DNA from: Bacteroidota bacterium
Lineage (GTDB): Bacteria > Bacteroidota > Ignavibacteria > Ignavibacteriales > Ignavibacteriaceae
Direction: 5' to 3'
Length of the DNA stretch: 17,145 bases
Assembly (NCBI GenBank): GCA_021796135.1
Contig: JAJYOQ010000031.1
Span: forward strand, 1-17,145
The position numbers and the translations under genes were made by a program. A model generated the notes under the pieces. That model saw only the letters and a list, made by a program, of their open reading frames with translations. It did not search any database and had not been told where the DNA came from. This document shows, piece by piece, positions 1 through 5,937 of the stretch; the stretch's first letter is position 1, and every line of letters starts with the position of its first letter.

Positions 1-1
1 T

Positions 2-136
2 GAGGAATGTTTCAATAACCGTCAAGCCGTTCAAGTGGATGATGTAGAAATCAACTTTATAGGTTTACTTGATTTGAAAAAAAACAAAGCTGCTTCAAAA
101 CGTTATAAGGATCTTGATGATCTTGAAAATTTATGA
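2..136 (+). CDS. C-terminal end of a nucleotidyltransferase-like protein (partial)
   Basis: An open frame enters from the left edge and stops at 134-136, giving 44 residues. It ends in a stretch reading INFIGLLDLKKNKAAS followed by KDLDDLENL. This arrangement, a short hydrophobic segment, an LxxNKxASxRxKDLxDLE motif and an early stop, is what I know from the C-terminus of small stand-alone nucleotidyltransferases (AbiEii/DUF6036-like), which are often toxin-antitoxin or phage-defence partners. The start and the catalytic GS/DxD motifs lie outside the window, so activity cannot be judged. The next gene is over 900 bases away, so it is probably the last gene of its unit. Confidence 0.6.
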   Translation, partial: EECFNNRQAVQVDDVEINFIGLLDLKKNKAASKRYKDLDDLENL

Positions 137-355
137 ATTGGAAATTAAAGTTGGGCACAATTAATCATGTTATATTTGTTTTCAGATTAATTTAAAGAAG
201 ACATTAAAGAAAGTTTTTTCAAACAGTATTTACCTAAAAAATCATATCTGTCCAAAATAATATTTCATATAACATTCCAACCCATAGGTATCTACTTAAT
301 ATTAAAAATAAATAGTGATCATTTGCATGAAATCCATTAAAAGGCATAATAGCAG

Positions 356-416
356 CCCACGAATTTTATTCGTGGGGAAAAAATGAAAAGAATACCTTTT
401 AACCGATTCATCGGTT
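356..416. repeat. Pair of palindromic interspersed repeats
   Basis: Two perfect hairpins lie close together. 356-376 has an 8-bp stem (CCCACGAA / TTCGTGGG) around a TTTTA loop. 401-416 has a 7-bp stem (AACCGAT / ATCGGTT) around TC. The pair, with its surrounding text, reads in reverse as an apparent peptide of a type I recall as a common spurious short ORF in Bacteroidota and Ignavibacteria genomes. I therefore read it as a REP-like non-coding repeat, not a gene. Confidence 0.6.
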
Positions 417-486
417 TCTCAATGGCCGTTTTTATAATGATATAATTTCTTGTTCGTATATAAATGTTAATTTGAATATGATATTG

Positions 487-577
487 TCTACTAACGTTTC
501 GCCCCTCTGGGGCTTTTAGGTATTTTTTTGGGGGATAATTATTTCTACTAATGTATCGCCCCGCTGGGGCTTCTTTG
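487..577. repeat. Two copies of a GCCCC-NCT-GGGGC palindromic repeat
   Basis: Copy A (487-520) and copy B (544-577) start 57 bases apart and match at 28 of 34 positions. Each has a GCCCC/GGGGC stem around a 3-base loop (TCT or GCT), preceded by TCTACTAAYGTWTC. The loop varies while the stem is kept, which points to a selected or copied hairpin. The same family appears diverged and inverted at about 821-880. Confidence 0.65.
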
Positions 578-590
578 ATATAATAATAAA

Positions 591-706
591 TTAAGGGCAC
601 TTCTAAAAACTTCAATACCTGCCTGCCTGTAGGCAGGTTCTCTGCGAACGTTGCGTATTCTTTGCGTTAAATTTTTATAAAAGATAGTTTTTAGAAGTAT
701 CCTTAA
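591..706. mobile_element. MITE-like element with 21-bp inverted ends
   Basis: The left end (591-611, TTAAGGGCACTTCTAAAAACT) and the reverse complement of the right end (686-706) agree at 19 of 21 positions. The 116-bp body holds a CCTGCC-TGTA-GGCAGG hairpin at 622-637 and no reading frame. Inverted ends, small size and lack of coding capacity fit a miniature inverted-repeat element. The outermost TTAA could be part of the ends or a duplicated target; one copy cannot decide. Confidence 0.55.
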
Positions 707-783
707 GATGTAATTTGATAATCACAATTCATTATACAAAACACAAAATTGCAAAACATGAATATGCTCTCATAATTGTTGAT

Positions 784-880
784 CCACGCATACGTGGCAT
801 GCCCCCAAAAATGGTAAGAACCGCAGAGCAGTGACATATTAGTAGAAATAGATGAGAAAACAAATAAAGCTCCGGAGGAG
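784..880. repeat. Degenerate palindromic repeat cluster
   Basis: A CCACG-CATA-CGTGG hairpin (784-797) is followed by CCGCAGAGCAG (821-831) and CTCCGGAGGAG (870-880). The two later cores are 49 bases apart and each is followed by a TGRCATAT box. Read on the minus strand, the stretch around 821-850 contains TTTCTACTAATATGTC, close to the 487-577 family, so these look like old, inverted copies of the same repeat. From 137 to 1011 I see no gene, only these repeats and unassigned AT-rich sequence. Confidence 0.45.
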
Positions 881-1011
881 TGGCATATAATTAATTTATA
901 GAAGGACATTATCTAAAAAATGTCATTAGTTTTGTTCCATCAACTACTCAACAGTAAAATTATTTAGGCGTTATTTCCCGTAGTTTATTTAAGGCAAAGC
1001 TAAAATTTAAC

Positions 1012-1040
1012 TTGACAGTATAAAAAATCTTGAGTATATT
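1012..1040 (+). promoter_or_regulatory. Sigma-70-type promoter of the ArsR operon
   Basis: TTGACA at 1012-1017 and TATATT at 1035-1040 are separated by exactly 17 bases, an almost ideal housekeeping promoter. Transcription would start near 1047, leaving a very short leader before the start codon at 1062 or 1068. The -10 box lies inside the palindrome at 1028-1078, so a bound repressor would block it. Confidence 0.7.
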
Positions 1041-1078
1041 AACATATCAATAATCATTTATATGTTGATGACTCAAGA
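1028..1078. promoter_or_regulatory. Two-part palindrome, probable ArsR operator
   Basis: Outer arms TCTTGAGT (1028-1035) and ACTCAAGA (1071-1078) match perfectly. Nested inside them are AACATAT (1041-1047) and ATATGTT (1059-1065), also perfect. The site spans the -10 box, the likely transcription start and the first codons of the regulator, the usual place for an autoregulatory ArsR/SmtB site. Binding is inferred; the symmetry is visible. Confidence 0.6.
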
Positions 1079-1463
1079 TATTTTATATAAACAAATAGCG
1101 GCTTTCTTTAGGTCTTTGGCTGATGAGAACCGGTTAAAGATATTAGTAAATCTTTCGGAAGGTGAAAATTCCGTCTCTGAGATAGTTGAACAAACCGGAC
1201 TGTCGCAGCCGCTAATCTCTCACCACTTGAAAGAGTTAAAGCATAGTTTAATTGTAAAGACGGAGAGGAAAGGTTCATTTGTATTTTATGAGCTTAACGA
1301 ACCGACTATCGTAGATTTACTGAAACTCACAAATCAGCTTGTCTTAGAGTTGAGCGAAAAAAATAGTGCATTTCTCTCCCCGGAGAATAAGCTGAATTTG
1401 CCTTTCCCTGTAATGATGAAAAGAATGTCTAAAATTTTAAATCAATCTTTGAAGGAGAAATAA
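1062..1463 (+). CDS. ArsR-family winged-helix transcriptional regulator
   Basis: A 133-residue DNA-binding repressor of the ArsR/SmtB type. Residues 10-80 form the winged-helix domain: an opening with SLADENRLKILVNL, a recognition helix around residues 47-60 (LSQPLISHHLKELK) and a wing ending in GSFVFYEL. The protein has no cysteine at all, so it lacks the ELCVC-type metal site of classic arsenic or cadmium sensors; if it senses metal it must use other ligands. The tail (85-133) is a longer, mostly helical extension. The start may be Met1 or Met3 (1068); no clear ribosome site precedes either, consistent with a short leader. It heads the gene run to 2664 and is probably autoregulated through 1028-1078. 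Confidence 0.85.
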   Translation: MLMTQDILYKQIAAFFRSLADENRLKILVNLSEGENSVSEIVEQTGLSQPLISHHLKELKHSLIVKTERKGSFVFYELNEPTIVDLLKLTNQLVLELSEKNSAFLSPENKLNLPFPVMMKRMSKILNQSLKEK

Positions 1464-1465
1464 AA

Positions 1466-1861
1466 ATGATGAATCAAAAAGGCGGCATGCCGATGATGGG
1501 TATGATGCGAAAAATGATGGAAGATACGGAAGATTTCAATCCAATGGAGATGTGCAAAACAATGATGACAACAGTATCGAAGGTTTCCGAAATGTCTTTC
1601 TATGCTACGCCCGAAATTCGTTTAATGTTTGAGGAGTGGCTGGCAAGCGTTGAAGATGAAATATTCGAATTCATCCAAAAGGAAAATGAAATAAACCCCA
1701 ACAATATTTCTAAACATTTTAAGATTTCAGAAAGCGCAGCAAAGTTTTTCTTAAATCATTTAGCAGCTTCGGGAAGAATAAAAGCTGAGTTTAAAGACAA
1801 AGCAGAAAATAACAACGATACGGGCAGCCGAACTAAAGAGGATGAAAATAAACATGATTAA
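1466..1861 (+). CDS. Met-rich protein with a probable winged-helix domain, unknown function
   Basis: A 131-residue soluble protein that I do not recognise as a named family. It starts 2 bases after the ArsR stop, with AAGGAG at 1452-1457 eight bases upstream of the ATG. The first 43 residues hold 14 methionines, several as MM pairs, and one cysteine (Cys30), a composition compatible with soft-metal binding. Residues 75-112 (NPNNISKHFKISESAAKFFL and following) look like a helix-turn-helix or winged-helix segment. The last 20 residues are charged and probably disordered. There is no signal peptide. It may act with the ArsR protein in DNA binding or metal handling; both are guesses. Confidence 0.65.
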   Translation: MMNQKGGMPMMGMMRKMMEDTEDFNPMEMCKTMMTTVSKVSEMSFYATPEIRLMFEEWLASVEDEIFEFIQKENEINPNNISKHFKISESAAKFFLNHLAASGRIKAEFKDKAENNNDTGSRTKEDENKHD

Positions 1862-1887
1862 ATTTATTAAAACCTGGAGATAAAGTT

Positions 1888-2139
1888 ATGGGACCACAAT
1901 ATTTTTGGGGAAGCGGAATATGGATTTTCCCAGTAATAATGTTAATTGTAATGCTATTCGTAGTCTTCTTAATCTTTGGACGGGGAAGCTTTAGACCGCC
2001 GTGGTGGTACGACTCGAATAAATATCATAATGAAGACAAGGAACACGAAACATCACTTGAGATATTAAAGAAACGTTACGCCAAAGGTGAAATAACCAAG
2101 GAACAATTTGAACAGATGAAGAAAGATATTTTAAACTGA
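1888..2139 (+). CDS. SHOCT-domain small membrane protein
   Basis: 83 residues. A hydrophobic helix at about 11-30 is followed by a basic, Trp-rich patch (RGSFRPPWWYD), a His/Glu-rich linker and a SHOCT domain at about 55-82 (LEILKKRYAKGEITKEQFEQ then MKKDIL). SHOCT domains are short C-terminal helical modules, often found on small membrane proteins in metal or envelope stress operons; their molecular role is not established. GGAG precedes the start. The N-out or N-in topology cannot be decided, but the basic residues after the helix suggest that the SHOCT part is cytoplasmic. Confidence 0.8.
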   Translation: MGPQYFWGSGIWIFPVIMLIVMLFVVFLIFGRGSFRPPWWYDSNKYHNEDKEHETSLEILKKRYAKGEITKEQFEQMKKDILN

Positions 2140-2153
2140 ATGAGGTGTAATCA

Positions 2154-2414
2154 ATGAACAAAATGATAGAGAAAATGATGTCCGGAATGATTAAGCCGGA
2201 AGATATGCCGCAAATGATGGACTCAATGATGAATAATATTTTTTCACAAATGGCGTCTGAAGACAGAATTGAATTTGTATCTTCAATGATGCCCAAATGC
2301 TTGGATATGATATTTTCTGAAATTGAGCCGAAAGCAAAACAGAGTTTGGCAAAAGAAATGATAAATAAAATGATGTTAATTTTTCAGGAACAATTAACAC
2401 CGGAAACAAAATAA
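2154..2414 (+). CDS. Extremely Met-rich small protein, unknown function
   Basis: 86 residues, 17 of them methionine (about one in five), plus one cysteine (Cys49). The methionines recur in pairs spaced like helix faces (MM at 8-9, 21-22, 25-26, 45-46, 73-74), so it may be an all-helical protein with Met-lined surfaces. There is no signal peptide and no membrane helix. A GAGGTG ribosome site precedes the start. Such compositions occur in copper- or silver-binding proteins and in hydrophobic-client chaperones, but I know no specific family. It sits 14 bases after the SHOCT gene, in the same transcription unit. Confidence 0.65.
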   Translation: MNKMIEKMMSGMIKPEDMPQMMDSMMNNIFSQMASEDRIEFVSSMMPKCLDMIFSEIEPKAKQSLAKEMINKMMLIFQEQLTPETK

Positions 2415-2430
2415 GAATAAGAGGTACATT

Positions 2431-2664
2431 ATGTTTGGTAATTTTGAACATTCCTGCGCGGGCGGGAGACGGATGCACAGAGGAGAAGGCTTTGGAATGA
2501 GAAATTGGTTCGGTCACTTTTCCGAAGCTGAAGATTTTCCAAATTCGAAAGAAATGGAAATAGAATTTTTAAAACGCAAGAAGTACCATATAGAGCTTCG
2601 GAAACACGATGTCGATCTTGAATTAAAATACATCGATGAAAAAATCAAATCCTTTGAGAAGTAA
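2431..2664 (+). CDS. Small Gly/His N-terminal, coiled-coil C-terminal protein
   Basis: 77 residues. The first 30 are Gly/Arg/His-rich with a single cysteine (HSCAGGRRMHRGEGFGMRNW). Residues 40-77 are charged and helical (EMEIEFLKRKKYHIEL and following), probably a coiled coil. A GAGG site lies upstream of the ATG. It is the last gene of the ArsR run. I recall similar short proteins next to PadR or ArsR regulators in anaerobes, without a known function. The His/Cys/Met residues at the N-terminus could bind metal (inference). Confidence 0.6.
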   Translation: MFGNFEHSCAGGRRMHRGEGFGMRNWFGHFSEAEDFPNSKEMEIEFLKRKKYHIELRKHDVDLELKYIDEKIKSFEK

Positions 2665-2686
2665 TTCCAGGTAAGTTAATTTGAGC

Positions 2687-2722
2687 AATGGTGGATTGAG
2701 AAAAGTATTTCGCCCCACCATT
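2687..2722 (+). terminator. Hairpin after the ArsR operon
   Basis: AATGGTGG (2687-2694) and CCACCATT (2715-2722) form a perfect 8-bp stem around a 20-base loop, 23 bases after the last stop codon of the operon. No run of T follows, so it is a weak candidate for an intrinsic terminator and may instead stabilise the 3' end of the transcript. Confidence 0.35.
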
Positions 2723-2797
2723 CGCTATTATTATGATAATTTTGGAAATAAGTTTTTGACATTGACATAATTCAATTATTTGTTCTGAAAAACTTCG

Positions 2798-2847
2798 TAG
2801 CACAGACCTGTCCCGTTCGCGGGATTAGTAATCTGTGCTATTTTTTT
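2798..2847 (+). terminator. Nested hairpin with T-tract (terminator-like, repeat family)
   Basis: Outer arms TAGCACAGA (2798-2806) and TCTGTGCTA (2832-2840) pair perfectly and enclose a second stem, TCCCG-TTCG-CGGGA (2811-2824). A run of seven T follows at 2841-2847. The form is that of a factor-independent terminator. The text also matches an interspersed palindrome I recall from many Bacteroidota and Ignavibacteria genomes, so it may be a mobile repeat now serving as a terminator. Confidence 0.55.
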
Positions 2848-2990
2848 AGCCAAATCTAATTAAAAGATGCAATTTATAGAGCCTAAGCTTACGTTTAGTT
2901 TGAGAATATAAATTGTTAATTTAGTACCATATTTGAATAAGATTTTTTTCTTTTTAGTTTGCATTATAGAATAATTAGAAAATATTATTT

Positions 2991-3284
2991 ATGTCTCTAT
3001 CAAAACTTAAAAAATACAAAAAGGATATTCTTGAAATAGCCTCCTTGCATGGGGCAAAAAATATTAAAGTGTTTGGCTCAGTCGCCAGGAGTGAACAAAA
3101 CCAAAACCAAAACAGTGATATCGATTTTGTCGTGGAAATGGAAAAAGGAAAAACTATTTTGGATAGAATAGCATTAATGCAAGATTTAAAGAATTTGTTG
3201 GGTCAAGAAGTCGATGTTGTTACTTACAAATCTTTAAGAGAAAGAATTAAACAAGATATTCTTAAAGACGCCGTAGAATTATGA
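2991..3284 (+). CDS. MNT-type minimal nucleotidyltransferase (orphan antitoxin)
   Basis: 97 residues, the usual size of the MntA-type partner in HEPN/MNT toxin-antitoxin pairs. The catalytic signature is intact: G29-S30 with R33, then S42-D43-I-D45, and a third acidic position at D73 (EVDVVT). In characterised pairs the MNT protein adds AMP to a tyrosine of the HEPN RNase and so silences it. Its stop overlaps the start of the HEPN remnant (ATGA at 3281-3284), the usual coupling. A 6-base unit (CCAAAA) repeats near 3100 and gives an NQNQNQN stretch just before the SDID motif; length changes there would stay in frame. The promoter was not identified. Confidence 0.85.
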   Translation: MSLSKLKKYKKDILEIASLHGAKNIKVFGSVARSEQNQNQNSDIDFVVEMEKGKTILDRIALMQDLKNLLGQEVDVVTYKSLRERIKQDILKDAVEL

Positions 3285-3385
3285 GAAAGCAAATAGAATG
3301 GTTAAAAGATATTTTAGAAGCTATTATAATTGATATTCCTAATCTAAAAATTGAATTATCAAAAATAATTAAAGAATTAAAATAA
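3281..3385 (+). pseudogene. HEPN (DUF86-like) toxin with internal deletion
   Basis: A 34-codon frame overlaps the MNT gene by 4 bases. Its first part (MRKQIEWLKDILEAI) is the typical N-terminus of a DUF86 HEPN RNase. Its second part (IIIDIPNLKIELSKIIKELK) matches the typical C-terminus, where the normal protein reads about I-x-x-DLPxLKxxIxxIL. The usual length is roughly 110-140 residues, so about 75 to 100 residues are missing in frame, including the RxxxxH catalytic motif and the tyrosine target region. I conclude it is an inactive deletion remnant, leaving the antitoxin as an orphan. The family length and motif are from memory; the fused ends are seen in the sequence. Confidence 0.65.
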
Positions 3386-3762
3386 TTTTTGGGGAAAGAG
3401 AAAAACAATTTATGCTTCCTATTAAGACATGCATGAATAAAAAACAATGCTGTAAATGCAGGGGCTGACATTTACTTAGTTATACCAATACCATAAACTA
3501 TTCTCACAAACACAGTCTCTAAATTCCTGGCTAACTTCTATAATAAAACTTAGGCAATTCCGTTTCGCACAGAATGCTCGCTAAATACTTCAGACAAATA
3601 TTTCATTATAATTTGGGTAATCATACTTCGCACTAAATTTTCAAAATAACCTCTAAGCCACATAATCTATTATAATATAATGGATTATAGTCATGCAAAA
3701 ATAATGGCACGTATGTTGATTTTCAGTATTCAAAAGAATGATAATTAACATTAGCTAAAACA
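3386..3762. other. Gene-free AT-rich stretch
   Basis: About 380 bases with no convincing frame on either strand. The only structure I find is the near-palindrome at 3662-3688, listed separately. Confidence 0.5.
3662..3688. promoter_or_regulatory. 27-bp near-perfect palindrome
   Basis: ATAATCTATTATA, a central A, then TATAATGGATTAT: 12 of 13 pairs match. It lies 74 bases before the CBM48 gene and contains TATAAT-like text. It could be an operator for a dimeric regulator overlapping a promoter, or a chance AT-rich inverted repeat. Confidence 0.35.
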
Positions 3763-4074
3763 ATGAGCCTAATAAAAGAAAACAATGAAGTACTTGGGAT
3801 TTGCAAAGTTACTTTTATCATCCCACCTAAAATCGCTAAAAAGTTCAAACGAATAAATTTAGTTGGAGATTTCAATTATTGGGACGTGAATGTTAATCCT
3901 TTTCAAGACACAAAAAAAGACGGTTCAAAATTTATTTCGGTTGAATTACCAATAAACGACGAATATAAATTTAAGTATTTCTGTGACGGTAAAACATGGT
4001 TAAATGAGCCAGAGGCAGATGAATTTGTGCCTGTTCCATTTACCGGTTTATTTGACTCTATGGTAAAAGTATAA
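3763..4074 (+). CDS. Stand-alone CBM48 / AMPK-beta-type glycogen-binding protein (copy 1)
   Basis: 103 residues made almost wholly of one isoamylase-N-terminal (CBM48) immunoglobulin-like domain. Hallmarks are VTFIIPP, VGDFNYWD with Trp40, FKYFCDGKTWLNEPEADEF with Trp79, and PFTGLFDS near the end. In CBM48/AMPK-beta domains the two conserved tryptophans stack on alpha-glucan, so binding of glycogen or a related glucan is expected. No catalytic domain or signal peptide is present, so it is probably a cytoplasmic binding or targeting subunit. Its length and both Trp positions are the same as in the second copy at 14086-14397. There is no strong ribosome site upstream of the ATG. Confidence 0.85.
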   Translation: MSLIKENNEVLGICKVTFIIPPKIAKKFKRINLVGDFNYWDVNVNPFQDTKKDGSKFISVELPINDEYKFKYFCDGKTWLNEPEADEFVPVPFTGLFDSMVKV

Positions 4075-4102
4075 CTTAAAAATTTCAGATGAGAGGAGGA
4101 AA

Positions 4103-4246
4103 ATGTACAATCAGGACAAGTCAAACTATTTAATTCATTTAATAGATGAATTGATTAGTATAACGGATTTCCTCTTCTCATCGCGATTAAGTCTTATATA
4201 TGTTGAAAATAATTTGCGTTTAGGCGGTCTACGGCTTCATCGATGA
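4103..4246 (+). CDS. 47-residue leader reading frame, unknown
   Basis: ATG at 4103 follows AGGAGG at 4094-4099, a very strong ribosome site although the 3-base spacing is short. The product begins MYNQDKSNYLIHLIDELI, contains a possible amphipathic helix (residues 9-24) and ends in an Arg/Gly/Leu-rich tail (LRLGGLRLHR). I know no homologue. Its last 10 codons or so run through the left arm of the hairpin at 4218-4287, so translating it would melt that structure. It could be a real small protein or a regulatory leader peptide. Confidence 0.4.
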   Translation: MYNQDKSNYLIHLIDELISITDFLFSSRLSLIYVENNLRLGGLRLHR

Positions 4247-4287
4247 ATATTACAAAGTACTAATTACTTTGTAACGATCGCCTAAAC
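4218..4287 (+). promoter_or_regulatory. Branched hairpin in the leader of the radical SAM cluster
   Basis: The outer arms 4218-4229 (GTTTAGGCGGTC) and 4276-4287 (GATCGCCTAAAC) form 12 pairs, one of them G-U. Inside are a 12-base self-complementary segment (TTCATCGATGAA, 4236-4247) and a perfect 10-bp hairpin (4250-4259 with 4265-4274, loop CTAAT). The transcript would fold into a closed, branched structure 35 bases before the start of the first radical SAM gene. No T-tract follows, so it is not an ordinary terminator. It does not match a riboswitch class that I can recognise. Confidence 0.55.
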
Positions 4288-4322
4288 ATATTTAAAATAA
4301 AAATAATTTAAGGAGACCTGGT

Positions 4323-5855
4323 ATGAATTTTCTACAAAAACAATTTCGTAAATCCGCACCGGATGCTATTAACGCTATCTTAGGTAATAGCATCTTGCGA
4401 AAGCAAGCTGCCGGTTATGCAAGGAAATATATGTATAAAAAAATTGTCGAAGAGGATAATGAATTTACAAAAAATATCCGCTTTGAAAGATATACTATAT
4501 TATCCAATTTAATCGGTACGCTGGAAAAAGCTTTAACTAATAAAAACATTTCCGCTCCGGTAAGGAAAAAATTGCTTAATGTGTTTATCGGACGGGTCTT
4601 TGTTGAGTCAGATAATACCAATAAAAATGTAGAAAACTTCATTAAAGAATTTGGACAGGAACCGCCGGGATTTGTAACAATTAGCCCCGGTAAAAAATGC
4701 AACTTGAAATGTACCGGATGTTATGCTTCAAGCAGCGGAGCCAATGCTGAGAAATTAGATTACGCAACTGTAGATAGGATAGTCAAAGAAAAAACCGAAT
4801 TATGGAACTCCCACTTTACTGTTATATCAGGAGGAGAGCCTTTGCTTTGGAAATCGGACGGAAAAGGTCTCTTGGATTTATGCCGGGAAAATCCTGAAAA
4901 TTATTTTATGATGTACACAAACGGTACTCTTATCGATAAAGAAATGGCAAGACAAATTGCAGAGGTAGGCAATTTAACTCCAGCTATTTCCGTAGAAGGT
5001 TTTACAGAGGAAACTGATGAAAGACGCGGTAAAGGGGTATTCAAGAAAATACTTGAAGCTATGGCTAACTTAAGAGAAGTTGGCGTGCCTTTTGGAATTT
5101 CGGTTACCGCAACAAGACACAATGTTGAAAAAATCGTTTCCGATGAGTTTGTTGATTTCTTCTATGATCAACAAGGCGCTATTTACGGATGGATATTCCA
5201 GTACATGCCGATCGGGCGCAGTCAAACTCTTGATTTAATGGTAACCCCCGAACAGAGAAAATGGATGTACGAACAGGAGAAACATATTATTCACGACAGA
5301 CATGTTTTCCTACCTGATTTTTGGAATGGCGGAGTTTATTCAAGCGGCTGCTTAGCAGGCGGAAGATCCGGCGGTTACATATATATTGAATGGAACGGCA
5401 ACATTACTCCGTGTGTATTTTATCCTTATTCAAAAAATAATATTAAAGATATTTATGCAAACGGCGGAAATATAAACGACGCCCTCAAATCCGATTTAAT
5501 GGTTGGTATTAGAAAATGGCAGAAGGATTACGGCTTTGGTAAATCAGGCAAAGATGTTAATAATCTAATAGCGCCGTGCGGCATTAGAGACCATTATGAA
5601 TTTACGCACAAACATCTTGAAACTACCAAACCTACTCCGATAGATGAAAGCGCTGCAGAAGCGGTTAAAGATCCTCTTTATTATAAAGGATTAACCGAGT
5701 ACAATAAAAAATTCCTTTCTTTAACAGACGATATCTGGCAGAAAGAATTCATAAACGAAGATAACAACCACAACGGAAACGGCAAGAGTAATCATAATTC
5801 AAACGGAAAAGAAGAGGAGCTCGAAACTGTTGAAGAAACTGTGGAAGAAAAATAG
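4323..5855 (+). CDS. Radical SAM protein with SPASM-like auxiliary cysteines
   Basis: 510 residues. The radical SAM cluster motif is C126-NLK-C130-TG-C133, followed by GGEP at 170-173 for SAM binding. Further cysteines C343, C364 and C419, in GCLAGGRSGGYIYIEWNGN, TPCVF and APCGI, look like a SPASM or twitch-type auxiliary iron-sulfur site, as in enzymes that modify peptides, sugars or lipids. Residues 1-115 are a helical N-terminal extension without a known domain. The last 30 residues are a low-complexity Asn/Gly/Glu tail. AAGGAG (4310-4315) precedes the start by 7 bases. It opens the co-oriented cluster. The substrate is unknown; cluster context (B12 enzymes, MCE transport) suggests a lipid or other hydrophobic molecule (inference). 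Confidence 0.85.
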   Translation: MNFLQKQFRKSAPDAINAILGNSILRKQAAGYARKYMYKKIVEEDNEFTKNIRFERYTILSNLIGTLEKALTNKNISAPVRKKLLNVFIGRVFVESDNTNKNVENFIKEFGQEPPGFVTISPGKKCNLKCTGCYASSSGANAEKLDYATVDRIVKEKTELWNSHFTVISGGEPLLWKSDGKGLLDLCRENPENYFMMYTNGTLIDKEMARQIAEVGNLTPAISVEGFTEETDERRGKGVFKKILEAMANLREVGVPFGISVTATRHNVEKIVSDEFVDFFYDQQGAIYGWIFQYMPIGRSQTLDLMVTPEQRKWMYEQEKHIIHDRHVFLPDFWNGGVYSSGCLAGGRSGGYIYIEWNGNITPCVFYPYSKNNIKDIYANGGNINDALKSDLMVGIRKWQKDYGFGKSGKDVNNLIAPCGIRDHYEFTHKHLETTKPTPIDESAAEAVKDPLYYKGLTEYNKKFLSLTDDIWQKEFINEDNNHNGNGKSNHNSNGKEEELETVEETVEEK

Positions 5856-5937
5856 TTTTTGTTGCAATATGATAACTTAATTTTATTAAGAATGAAAAAT
5901 CTTCCATTTGACGATTATGAAGTGGAAGGAGATTACG

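Noticed and set aside
337..615. 92-residue frame on the minus strand
   Set aside because: It is read through REP-like palindromes and the GCCCC repeats, and its peptide (for example KAPEGRNVSR) is a typical by-product of these repeats. No ribosome site.
487..880. CRISPR-like array
   Set aside because: Repeats are few, unequal in spacing (57 and 49 bases), in both orientations and diverged; no cas genes are present.
703..909. 68-residue frame on the minus strand
   Set aside because: Lies in degenerate repeat copies, has biased Cys/Phe/Ser composition and no ribosome site or family resemblance.
2191..2517. 108-residue minus-strand frame across the Met-rich genes
   Set aside because: Mirror of two well-supported + strand genes; long only because Met-rich ATG codons read as CAT on the other strand without stops.
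4218..4287. Integron attC site
   Set aside because: The arms read GTTTAGGC...GCCTAAAC, opposite to the RYYYAAC...GTTRRRY order required for attC, and no integrase is present.
4290..4322. Cobalamin riboswitch ahead of the B12 radical SAM genes
   Set aside because: I looked for the conserved GCCACTG B12 box in the leader at 4075-4322 and before 6115 and 9800 and saw none.
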